5,288 bases of DNA from Bacteroidales bacterium (GTDB lineage Bacteria; Bacteroidota; Bacteroidia; Bacteroidales; GCA-2748055), in assembly GCA_023135025.1 (NCBI GenBank), contig JAGLTY010000170.1, positions 1 to 5,288 on the forward strand, given 5' to 3'. Shown here piece by piece: positions 1 through 5,288 of this stretch. How positions within the stretch are numbered: the stretch's first letter is position 1; every line of letters starts with the position of its first letter. The notes below the pieces were generated by a model. That model was not told where the DNA came from. It made no database searches and saw nothing but the letters and a program-made list of their open reading frames with translations. The position numbers and the translations under genes were made by a program.

Positions 1-135
1 CGCCAAAGATTGCAAAGCAATCAGGCGGTTCTGTTTGCTGAGGTACTCTCTCTCCGGCTCACGAGGCCACTTTTGTGGCCGAGTAACCCGGTTTTCCACC
101 CCACTCACATGACCACCAAACTTTCGCCTGGCGGT
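1..135. other. Hairpin-rich, GC-rich segment of unknown nature
   Basis: No reading frame here gives protein-like sequence, and the stretch is clearly more GC-rich than the A/T-rich DNA that follows from about 135. Several pairings can be drawn: GATTG/CAATC at 9-13 and 19-23; GGCCAC/GTGGCC at 65-70 and 75-80; GGTACTC at 42-48 with GAGTAACC at 81-88; and CGCC at 1-4 with GGCG near 130-133, which would close the whole segment. I compared it by eye with tRNA-Cys (the TTGCAAA string), RNase P RNA, SRP RNA, tmRNA, attC sites and the cobalamin riboswitch, and none fits. It could be a small structured RNA, an intergenic repeat, or the end of a mobile element cut by the window edge. Strand is undetermined. 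Confidence 0.3.
54..95 (+). terminator. Possible weak forward terminator hairpin
   Basis: A perfect 6-bp stem, GGCCAC (65-70) and GTGGCC (75-80), encloses a TTTT loop. It can be extended by CTC (58-60) with GAG (81-83) and CCGG (54-57) with CCGG (88-91), each across a small bulge, and is followed by only four T residues (92-95). It could end a forward transcript entering from outside the window. The short T-run makes this weak, and the hairpin may simply be part of the larger structured segment. Confidence 0.25.
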
Positions 136-184
136 TATTTGTTGAGAATACTCTTCTCTTCATGTAGATGATTTAATTGGATCA

Positions 185-215
185 TTCGAGATTTGAGCTT
201 CTTTTGCTAGATTTG
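185..215 (+). promoter_or_regulatory. Candidate Bacteroidetes-type promoter of the sigma operon
   Basis: TAGATTTG at 208-215 matches the Bacteroidetes -7 consensus TAnnTTTG exactly. Nineteen bases upstream lies TTCG (185-188), one mismatch from the -33 TTTG element. Transcription would begin near 220, leaving a leader of about 25 bases before the ATG at 246. This supports the ATG at 246 over the TTG at 177, which would lie upstream of the transcript start. Prediction from consensus only. Confidence 0.4.
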
Positions 216-245
216 TTCTATCAATTGTACCTCCTGATCAGCGTC

Positions 246-833
246 ATGGAAAAAAACAATGATCAACATATTATTGATGGTATCCGGAACCGGGATGATG
301 TAGCATTCAAGTATCTTCAGGTAAAGTTCCAGGAGAGCATCCGTCTGATGGTTTTTGAGATGGGAGGAACTCAGGAAGATGCAAAGGATGTATTCAGCGA
401 AGGATTGATTGCACTCATTCGCCTTGTGGATCAGGAAGATTTTGTACTGAATTGTAAGTTGGGAACACTGGTCTATGCCCTGTGTAATAAGAAGTGGAAG
501 CAGCACCTGGAAAAGCAGATTGCGGTGCGTAATTATCATGTGCGGAAACCCGAACCTTCACCTGAGCGGGATTTTACAGAAGATGTTGATCAGCAGTTAT
601 ACCAGGAGATTTTCTGGGAGAGCTTCAGGCAGCTGGACCAAGTGTGCCAGGATATTCTTGATGGCTATCTGAAAGAGACCTCTCCAAAGGATATTGCAGC
701 AAAGCTGGGATACAGTTATGGTTATGTGCGGAAGAGGAAAAGTATGTGCCATAGTTTTCTGATGAAGATGATCGAAAACCATCCCACTTTTATTAAAATT
801 AAACAGACCGAGCTAACTCTGGATATGGAATAA
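246..833 (+). CDS. ECF-like sigma-70 family RNA polymerase sigma factor
   Basis: A 195-residue protein of normal ECF sigma factor length. Residues about 10-93 read as sigma region 2, with a region 2.2-like helix DAKDVFSEGLIALI at 45-58 and a basic, tryptophan-containing stretch NKKWKQHLEK at 81-90. A charged, proline-containing linker (about 100-115) leads to a region 4 helix-turn-helix at about 118-175, where SPKDIAAKLGYSYGYVRKRK (146-165) is the recognition part. It would direct RNA polymerase to a small regulon, probably including its own operon. I chose ATG 246 because the 23 residues added by the TTG at 177 are hydrophobic, unlike sigma factors, and overlap the candidate promoter. No Shine-Dalgarno motif is seen, as is usual in Bacteroidota. 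The next gene starts 14 bases after the stop, so the two are very likely co-transcribed. The family call is firm; the exact ECF group is not assignable by eye. Confidence 0.85.
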   Translation: MEKNNDQHIIDGIRNRDDVAFKYLQVKFQESIRLMVFEMGGTQEDAKDVFSEGLIALIRLVDQEDFVLNCKLGTLVYALCNKKWKQHLEKQIAVRNYHVRKPEPSPERDFTEDVDQQLYQEIFWESFRQLDQVCQDILDGYLKETSPKDIAAKLGYSYGYVRKRKSMCHSFLMKMIENHPTFIKIKQTELTLDME

Positions 834-847
834 TCTACTCTGAACCA

Positions 848-1657
848 ATGGAGCATAAATCAGATATAAAGAGAAGGTTAGCAGATTATATCTACAATGA
901 TCTGGGTCCGGAAGAGATTGTGGAGATTGAAAGGGAAATTTCGATGGATCCTCAATTATCCGAATCTTATCGGTTGAATATGCAGGTTAAGGACTATTTG
1001 CAGGCAAAACTTCAACTGGAGGAGATGAGATCGGATCCGCAGCTGGAGATTGCTGAGATGTTGGCAGAAATAGAATTTGATGCAGAATCCAGGGATGAGC
1101 AGCCCCACGAAATAAATCCGGTTGCCCAACCAGGGAGGAGGATTAGAAATATGACTTTTGCAGCAGCAATAGCGGCAGCAGTCACCATCATTATCGCTGT
1201 TGGGATCATTCCATCCAATATGGATCAGGACCGGTTGTTTGATCGTTATTATGAACCCATGGAAGCATCTGATTATTCGCAGCGTGGCGAACCCAATGAA
1301 ATGTACAGGGATATTGCTAACGGGATTAATAACTATATCGATGGGAATTACAGACAATCCATCGACCAGTTTAGTGAATTAGCTTCAGATCCGGCTATCC
1401 GGTCAGAGGTGCATTTTTTCACAGGACTTTCTTACCTGGGACTTGGACAATACCAGCATGCACAAAACAACCTTGAATTGGTCGTTGATGGCAATAGCAG
1501 GTATCAAGCGGAGACCCTGTGGTATCTTAGTCTCTGCTATCTGAAAACCGGTGAGTTTGAAAAAGCAACCGTACTTCTTGGACAGTTGGAGATTTACGAT
1601 GGGATGTATAAAGAAGACGCTCAGACCCTCCGAAAGAGACTTCTACGTTTCAAATAA
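848..1657 (+). CDS. Membrane TPR protein with anti-sigma-like N-terminus
   Basis: A 269-residue protein. Residues 1-60 resemble the cytoplasmic N-terminus of Bacteroidota anti-sigma proteins: an acidic helix around LADYIYNDLGPEEIVEIERE, then a DPQL turn and a second helix. There is no zinc-binding Cys/His motif. One membrane segment lies at about 102-122 (TFAAAIAAAVTIIIAVGI), preceded by RRIR at 97-100, so the positive-inside rule puts the N-terminus in the cytoplasm and the C-terminus in the periplasm. The C-terminal part has three TPR-like helical pairs at about 154-180, 186-214 and 221-248 (for example GLSYLGLGQYQHAQNNLELV). It follows the sigma gene by 14 bases. I infer that it binds the sigma factor and transmits a periplasmic signal received through the TPRs. 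Its last 37 bases overlap the end of the convergent CHAT gene. Domain content is clear; anti-sigma activity is inferred from position and layout. Confidence 0.75.
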   Translation: MEHKSDIKRRLADYIYNDLGPEEIVEIEREISMDPQLSESYRLNMQVKDYLQAKLQLEEMRSDPQLEIAEMLAEIEFDAESRDEQPHEINPVAQPGRRIRNMTFAAAIAAAVTIIIAVGIIPSNMDQDRLFDRYYEPMEASDYSQRGEPNEMYRDIANGINNYIDGNYRQSIDQFSELASDPAIRSEVHFFTGLSYLGLGQYQHAQNNLELVVDGNSRYQAETLWYLSLCYLKTGEFEKATVLLGQLEIYDGMYKEDAQTLRKRLLRFK

Positions 1658-4386
1658 TAGAAGATTAGGAAAACAATAAGGATGGATCCTATGGTATAGG
1701 ACCCTCTCCATTTGCTGTGGAGAGGAGAAGTGTCTCCGGTGATCTGGAATGCAGCCCAGTAGTATGGATGGGTATAGAATGGGGGATGGCTTTCCAGGTA
1801 TTGTCTCTTCACATTGGAAAGGGCGCTGCTTTTGGAATGTCCCTGTTTGATTTCACGATAGAATCCGACCATAATTTCTCTGCTTATTGCATCTTCAACG
1901 GGCCAGAGAGAATGGACCACAGATGTAGCACCGGCCTGCAAAAAACTTCTCGAAAGACTCATGATTCCTTCTCCACTACGTAACTGACCCCCTGCAGTTT
2001 CGCAACTGCTCAGGACCACCATGGGAGTAGAGAGGTTTAGGGCGTTTATCTCATAATCATGCATTCGATTTGCCAGCAATGGATCCGTGATTGTATCAAG
2101 GATGAAGTAGGGTGACTTACCTGAATTTTCGGTTGCCAGAGAGTGCATGGCAAGGTGAAGGATTGAATTCTCCTGCAATAAACTGATAACTTCCGACTTC
2201 TCCAGAGACTTCTGGATACTATGGCCTTTTACCACCTTTAATATATCCTGAACCTCTTCCACAGCTCCCTTCAGCTTTCCAAAACCATGTACCGGGGCGG
2301 TGGTATGTTCGGGTATCCAGGCAGTCACGCCTGGGAAACCCCAAACCCGGGAGCGTTTGCGCTTAATCAGCTGGGAATTATACATATATGAGATATTGTA
2401 ATCGTGCAAAAGATAAGAAATCCCGGCATAGTTAGTAATGGAGTCAGGTTCAAGATGGGTTATCAATGCATCAAATGGGATATACGAAAGCATTTCATCA
2501 GGAACTATTACCAGATTTCTGCCACCGAACAGTGATTCCACGGGTTGAACAAATTCCTGGTAAACCCCGAATAGAGCAACCTTCAGACTGTCAAATCGTT
2601 CCACGGTTTCCCTGTAAGGGATAAAACCATGAAGGTTGTGTGTGATGGTTTCCAGGTTATGATAGAAAACAGTGTCGATAGGTGACTGGTAGAAATGGCA
2701 TTCATTTTTCGACACCACAAAGATGAATAGTTGTTCCGTCTCTGTTGATTCAGCTCCTGTCAGAAAATATTCTACCAGGGTTTCATTTCGGTTCAGATTC
2801 CGGCGGATCTGATCTATTGAAAAATCGATGTTGGTCGATTCGAAATGTCCGATCTGTGGAAAATCGTAACGAAGCTGCTCCATCTGCCTGTTAAATGAAT
2901 CCCGTGTATGGAAGAGCTGCTCCTGCCAGGTGACCAACTGAGCAGAGTCGGGATTCAAGTCCATGGTTTCTGTCTGGATCAGGTTCGAGAAGTGGTCTAT
3001 TTGTTGCTTAAGTTCAGTGGCGGTTATGGCTCCTGTATCAGACAGACTCTCGAGGTAGAGCCACTCCTTGTTATTCATTTCAAACATCAGCTCACTTGAC
3101 TTCCCTTTTGCAGCCATAAGGAAAGCCTCTTCTTTGTAAACCTCACGTCCTGTTATTTTAAACATATCCAGGTTGAGGCGAATCCCGGTGGTGAAAAGAT
3201 CCTTCTGCCGGGAAGTCATGTAGATGCGGCTTTCACCGGAAAGGAAGGAGCCCTGTATCTGGTGAAGCAGATCAATCGAAAGAATATTGGTTGCGAGAGC
3301 AGCTTTCAGGAACTCAATTTTTTCGCCCGCTATTGTTAAATTGTCAGATGCCCTTTCCAGTGCATTCGCTTTTGTGGCAAGAATCCTCAACAGGGTGAGG
3401 CCATGACTGGAGGTTTCAATTTCCGGATTTGAAAAATGGTCTTTCCCTTCGAAATCTTCCGAAATGGAGTGCAGCGCCAATTGCAGATACTCCATTGCCT
3501 GTTCCAACCTGGACTGATCCAGGCTGTGCCTTGCCAAATTTTCATAACAAGCAGCAGTAAGGGGATGTATGGGCCCATAATTCCGCGTGTAGTTTTTCAA
3601 CGCTTTCTGCAGGTACTCAAAACCCTCTTCATTTTCTCCCTGGACTGTCAGAAATTGACCAAAATGGAGGTAAATATTGGCAAGTTCGTAGTAGTTCGGA
3701 TCATATTCGGAAATCCAACGGTTAATTCCTTTGAGATAATACGAGTGAGTAAGTTCCGGATCTCCCAGTCTTTGGTAAACACGGGCCAGGTTGAAATAGA
3801 CACTTCCCAGGTATGGATGATTATGGCTCTCTTTGATCTGCTCACACTCCTTCAAAATCCCCAGGGCCTTCTCATACCTTTCTAATTGATATAAGGTAAT
3901 CCCCTTATTGAGTAAAAGTGCTGATAGTTTCCTGAATGAGAGGTCGTCCCAGGCTGGGACTAAATCCAGCAGCCGGAGGGCCTTGTTATTATACTGCAGC
4001 GCATTGGTATAATCACCAAGATCTTTATGGTATAATGCCTGATTGATATGGATACTGATCCTGAGTTGAAGAGTGCTTGGATCTGTTCCGGATACAAGGC
4101 CTTCGGCAATCCGGTATTGCTCAAGGGCTTCCTTAAAGCGCCCAGTCTCATAGTACACATAACCCAGGGCATTATGTACCAGGGCCAGGTTGTATTCTGT
4201 TACGCTGTATTCTCCCTCGAGAATTCGTTCCAGTAAAATTTCAGAACCTGAAAAATCTCCTGCCTCCCTGGCCTGAAGGTATTCAATATAAAGATACCGG
4301 GCCGAATCTGCAGGGTCCTGTCCGTAAAAAATGGCAATTATAGCATAGCCAAGCAGGAGAGAAAAGAGGAGCTTTCTCAAATTCAT
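1621..4386 (-). CDS. TPR-CHAT domain protein, predicted membrane-anchored caspase-like protease
   Basis: A 921-residue protein. Residues 1-22 form a signal peptide (R4, K5, then LLFSLLLGYAIIAIF). About six TPR repeats lie between 64 and 310, for example LGYVYYETGRFKEALEQY (74-91) and FNLARVYQRLGD (198-209). A helical linker with coiled-coil character spans about 350-510. The CHAT domain covers about 535-885. Its clan CD His/Cys pair is present: H748 in LHLAMHS and C795 in VVLSSCETAGG. The usual flanking motifs are also there: VPDEMLSYIPFDAL (628-641), GEGIMSLSRSFLQAGATSVV (805-824), SLWPVED (826-832) and HPYYWAAFQITGD (873-885). A second membrane segment (about 897-912) followed by KRRSLFRRV makes a C-terminal anchor with a short cytoplasmic tail, so TPR and CHAT domains should face the periplasm. 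The gene is convergent with the sigma operon and overlaps it by 37 bases. CHAT proteins are related to separases and caspases; the substrate here is unknown. Protease activity is predicted from intact residues. Confidence 0.9.
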   Translation of the reverse strand: MNLRKLLFSLLLGYAIIAIFYGQDPADSARYLYIEYLQAREAGDFSGSEILLERILEGEYSVTEYNLALVHNALGYVYYETGRFKEALEQYRIAEGLVSGTDPSTLQLRISIHINQALYHKDLGDYTNALQYNNKALRLLDLVPAWDDLSFRKLSALLLNKGITLYQLERYEKALGILKECEQIKESHNHPYLGSVYFNLARVYQRLGDPELTHSYYLKGINRWISEYDPNYYELANIYLHFGQFLTVQGENEEGFEYLQKALKNYTRNYGPIHPLTAACYENLARHSLDQSRLEQAMEYLQLALHSISEDFEGKDHFSNPEIETSSHGLTLLRILATKANALERASDNLTIAGEKIEFLKAALATNILSIDLLHQIQGSFLSGESRIYMTSRQKDLFTTGIRLNLDMFKITGREVYKEEAFLMAAKGKSSELMFEMNNKEWLYLESLSDTGAITATELKQQIDHFSNLIQTETMDLNPDSAQLVTWQEQLFHTRDSFNRQMEQLRYDFPQIGHFESTNIDFSIDQIRRNLNRNETLVEYFLTGAESTETEQLFIFVVSKNECHFYQSPIDTVFYHNLETITHNLHGFIPYRETVERFDSLKVALFGVYQEFVQPVESLFGGRNLVIVPDEMLSYIPFDALITHLEPDSITNYAGISYLLHDYNISYMYNSQLIKRKRSRVWGFPGVTAWIPEHTTAPVHGFGKLKGAVEEVQDILKVVKGHSIQKSLEKSEVISLLQENSILHLAMHSLATENSGKSPYFILDTITDPLLANRMHDYEINALNLSTPMVVLSSCETAGGQLRSGEGIMSLSRSFLQAGATSVVHSLWPVEDAISREIMVGFYREIKQGHSKSSALSNVKRQYLESHPPFYTHPYYWAAFQITGDTSPLHSKWRGSYTIGSILIVFLIFYYLKRRSLFRRV

Positions 4387-4434
4387 CAGGATTCACAATG
4401 TCCGTAAATGTATTTAAAAAATATGCCTGATGAA
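4382..4434. repeat. 9-bp inverted repeat flanking the CHAT gene promoter
   Basis: TTCATCAGG at 4382-4390 and CCTGATGAA at 4426-4434 are perfect reverse complements separated by 35 bases. On the reverse strand one arm covers the CHAT start codon and the other overlaps the candidate -33 element, so the arms bracket the whole predicted promoter. This layout would suit a protein that blocks or loops the promoter, or could form a hairpin. A chance origin is possible for arms this short and this far apart. Confidence 0.35.
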
Positions 4435-4435
4435 A
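4405..4435 (-). promoter_or_regulatory. Candidate promoter of the TPR-CHAT gene
   Basis: Read on the reverse strand, TACATTTA (4412-4405) differs at one position from the Bacteroidetes -7 consensus TAnnTTTG. TTTC (4435-4432), nineteen bases upstream, differs at one position from the -33 TTTG. The spacing equals that of the candidate sigma-operon promoter. Transcription would start only about a dozen bases before the ATG at 4386, giving a very short leader. If used, it lets the CHAT gene be expressed independently of the peptide gene upstream. Confidence 0.33.
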
Positions 4436-4475
4436 GAGAAAGCTTGTTTTGCTTCCCCAGTGTTTTTGCTATTTG

Positions 4476-4613
4476 TTATCTCCAGGGATCTGGAGGTGCA
4501 CCTTCGCTTCCATCACCATCACCACCAACCAGGTAATTCATCTTTTTGCCTTCAATTTTCTCATTCCTGAATTTTTCTGCGAAGTCACTTTTTGTCATTA
4601 ATCTCTTTTTCAT
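4476..4613 (-). CDS. Short double-glycine leader peptide (putative peptide precursor)
   Basis: A 45-residue reading frame. The N-terminal part is lysine-rich (MKKRLMTKSDFAEKF at 1-15), followed by EGKKMNYLVGG (21-31) and a 14-residue tail, DGDGSEGAPPDPWR. A basic leader, then a K-E/K-M-N-x-L-x-GG string and a short Gly/Pro-rich tail is the form of the Bacteroidetes GG-leader natural product precursors (TIGR04149-like). In such peptides the GG marks cleavage, usually by a C39-type peptidase-transporter. No transporter, C39 peptidase or modifying enzyme lies in the window, and the tail has no Cys, Ser-rich or Thr-rich pattern demanding modification. It sits 89 bases upstream of the TPR-CHAT gene on the same strand, so the two may share a transcript. 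The start at 4613 is the only ATG preceding the full basic leader. No clear promoter or Shine-Dalgarno motif is seen upstream. The leader resemblance is by eye. Confidence 0.6.
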   Translation of the reverse strand: MKKRLMTKSDFAEKFRNEKIEGKKMNYLVGGDGDGSEGAPPDPWR

Positions 4614-4680
4614 GATGTGTTGTTTTTGTTTAGAATTACTGTTTAATCAGAAAGGGTCCACAATTGTTACCCTGTTTTGG

Positions 4681-4762
4681 TAAAAAAATAAAAAAAAGAC
4701 AGGTGGCATACTCCGGAAGGCTGGCTTAAAGCCATGCCAGAGTACCGTGTCAGCCACCTGTC
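4681..4762 (-). terminator. Strong rho-independent terminator with a long multi-part stem
   Basis: On the reverse strand a long hairpin is followed by T7-A-T7. The outer stem is a perfect 10 bp, GACAGGTGGC (4698-4707) with GCCACCTGTC (4753-4762). Inside it pair TACTC (4709-4713) with GAGTA (4740-4744), GGC (4719-4721) with GCC (4736-4738), and GGCT (4723-4726) with AGCC (4730-4733). The T-tract corresponds to 4681-4697. It begins 21 bases beyond the stop of the HNH-like gene and should end that transcript, separating it from the GG-leader peptide gene. At 65 bases the hairpin is longer than most terminators. Confidence 0.8.
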
Positions 4763-4783
4763 GACGGGGATTCCATCTCTTTA

Positions 4784-5038
4784 TCAAGTATCGTCACTGG
4801 TACAGGTACACACAGGGTGCAGATTGTCAAGGTTTTCCAAACCTCCCTCCTCAAGTGGGTCATTCGCCTCAATGGTCCATCCGAATCTCGAATCTGTCCT
4901 TCCATATTTTGACCACATCATCATTCGTCCGCGATTATCCCAGCGCAATACATTTGGTGAATAGTCTGGCTTGATCTGGCCTTTTTTCCAAACTGCCTCC
5001 TTCACTGATTTATCCCAGCAGATTTCTTTTAGTTCCAT
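4784..5038 (-). CDS. Small HNH-nuclease-like protein, probably catalytically inactive
   Basis: An 84-residue protein that follows the pattern of small HNH endonuclease domains: CWDKSVKEAVWKKGQI (7-22), then SPNVLRWDNRGRMMMWSKYG (27-46), RTDSRFGW (47-54) and a GG...NLDNLHP segment (65-75). In active relatives the GW is followed by E-I-D-H and the NLQP by a His/Trp/Asn stretch. Here the D-H position reads E57-A58, so the metal-site His is gone. The region after NLHP is cut short to VCTCTSDDT, so the final HNH residues are missing. The middle Asn (N72) remains. No frameshift explains this, since a terminator starts 21 bases after the stop. It may be a DNA-binding or otherwise repurposed domain. 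It starts 16 bases after the 59-residue gene and probably shares its transcript. The family likeness is confident; the function is unknown. Confidence 0.7.
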   Translation of the reverse strand: MELKEICWDKSVKEAVWKKGQIKPDYSPNVLRWDNRGRMMMWSKYGRTDSRFGWTIEANDPLEEGGLENLDNLHPVCTCTSDDT

Positions 5039-5054
5039 GTATGTTAGGTTATAT

Positions 5055-5234
5055 TCAACTATTTGGTTTTTTATTTAAGCTCTTTTCTCCAGCTCTTTCC
5101 AGGAGATCATTTTTAAATCGCTTCAATTCCGGGGTGATCCATACATCACTGCTCATATAGATTAAAAATTCTTTATCGGTCTGGGTGAGAAAAACTATTT
5201 CTCTCTTCCCATTTTCATCTAGCAGGGTTCTCAT
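5055..5234 (-). CDS. Small hypothetical protein, 59 residues
   Basis: The frame runs from ATG at 5234 to TGA at 5055. The product has a mixed strand/helix look: REIVFLTQTDKEFLIYMSSD (11-30), then WITPELKRFKNDLLERAGEK (32-51) and a basic tail. I do not recognise a family, and no signal peptide or membrane segment is seen. It is supported by its position 16 bases upstream of the HNH-like gene on the same strand, by a purine-rich AATAAGAG just before the start that could serve as ribosome binding site, and by the balanced composition. The upstream sequence to the window edge contains a TTTG and a TATTCATT about 18 bases apart, a poor promoter match. The pair with the HNH-like protein could be a small two-gene unit, but nothing shows a toxin-antitoxin function. 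Confidence 0.5.
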   Translation of the reverse strand: MRTLLDENGKREIVFLTQTDKEFLIYMSSDVWITPELKRFKNDLLERAGEKSLNKKPNS

Positions 5235-5288
5235 ATGCTCTTATTTTTTTGTAATGAATACCAGTAACCACATAGGATCAAACCGTTA

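Noticed and set aside
8..24. TTGCAAA string resembling the anticodon loop of tRNA-Cys
   Set aside because: The flanking five bases do not pair as an anticodon stem (AAAGA against GCAAT), and no acceptor, D or T arms can be placed around it.
177..245. TTG start extending the sigma factor by 23 residues
   Set aside because: The extension is hydrophobic, unlike an ECF N-terminus, and overlaps the TAGATTTG promoter candidate; the ATG at 246 gives a normal-length protein.
3436..3885. 149-residue forward reading frame
   Set aside because: It lies wholly inside the TPR region of the reverse-strand CHAT gene and has no domain-like sequence; it is an antisense shadow.
1621..4386. Type III-E CRISPR-associated TPR-CHAT (Craspase-like) component
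   Set aside because: The protein has a signal peptide and membrane anchor, and there is no gRAMP gene, cas gene or CRISPR array in the window.
4500..4530. Trinucleotide run of ATC/ACC as a simple-sequence repeat
   Set aside because: It is the Gly-Asp-Gly part of the double-glycine peptide on the reverse strand, too short and impure to call a microsatellite.
4614..4680. Promoter for the GG-leader peptide gene
   Set aside because: The best pair, TTG near 4663 and TAATTCTA at 4638-4631, has 22-base spacing and a poor -7 match, too weak to list as a feature.
4734..4974. Two forward reading frames of 75-76 residues
   Set aside because: They run antisense through the terminator hairpin and the HNH-like gene, whose reverse frame shows clear family motifs; the forward products do not.

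Overview
The window reads as chromosomal DNA of a member of the Bacteroidota, moderate in GC. The evidence is indirect but consistent. Starts lack Shine-Dalgarno motifs, candidate promoters resemble the Bacteroidetes TTTG-N19-TAnnTTTG form, and there is an ECF sigma/TPR membrane protein pair of a type common in that phylum. There is also a short peptide of the Bacteroidetes double-glycine leader kind. Genus cannot be read from the sequence.

Layout. Positions 1-135 are a GC-richer, hairpin-rich stretch without a convincing gene, possibly a structured or repeat element or the 3' end of something outside the window. A forward operon follows: an ECF-like sigma factor (246-833) and, 14 bases later, a single-pass membrane protein with an anti-sigma-like cytoplasmic N-terminus and C-terminal TPR-like repeats (848-1657). 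Convergent to it, and overlapping its 3' end by 37 bases, is a 921-residue TPR-CHAT protein on the reverse strand (1621-4386). It has a signal peptide, about six TPR repeats, a CHAT (caspase-like, clan CD) domain with the His/Cys pair intact, and a C-terminal membrane anchor.

Upstream of the CHAT gene, on the same strand, is a 45-residue peptide gene with a LVGG double-glycine motif (4476-4613). Before that come a strong terminator hairpin (4698-4762 with T-tract to 4681), an 84-residue HNH-nuclease-like protein that has lost its catalytic His (4784-5038), and a 59-residue unknown protein (5055-5234).

Working model (inference). The sigma factor is held by the membrane TPR protein. The CHAT protein is predicted to sit on the outer face of the inner membrane, the side where the partner's TPR repeats lie. 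It could therefore sense or cleave the anti-sigma-like protein or the double-glycine peptide. The set of sigma factor, anti-sigma-like TPR protein, membrane-anchored TPR-CHAT protease and GG-leader peptide looks like a protease-based signalling or effector module. The two small upstream genes end at their own terminator and may be a separate unit.
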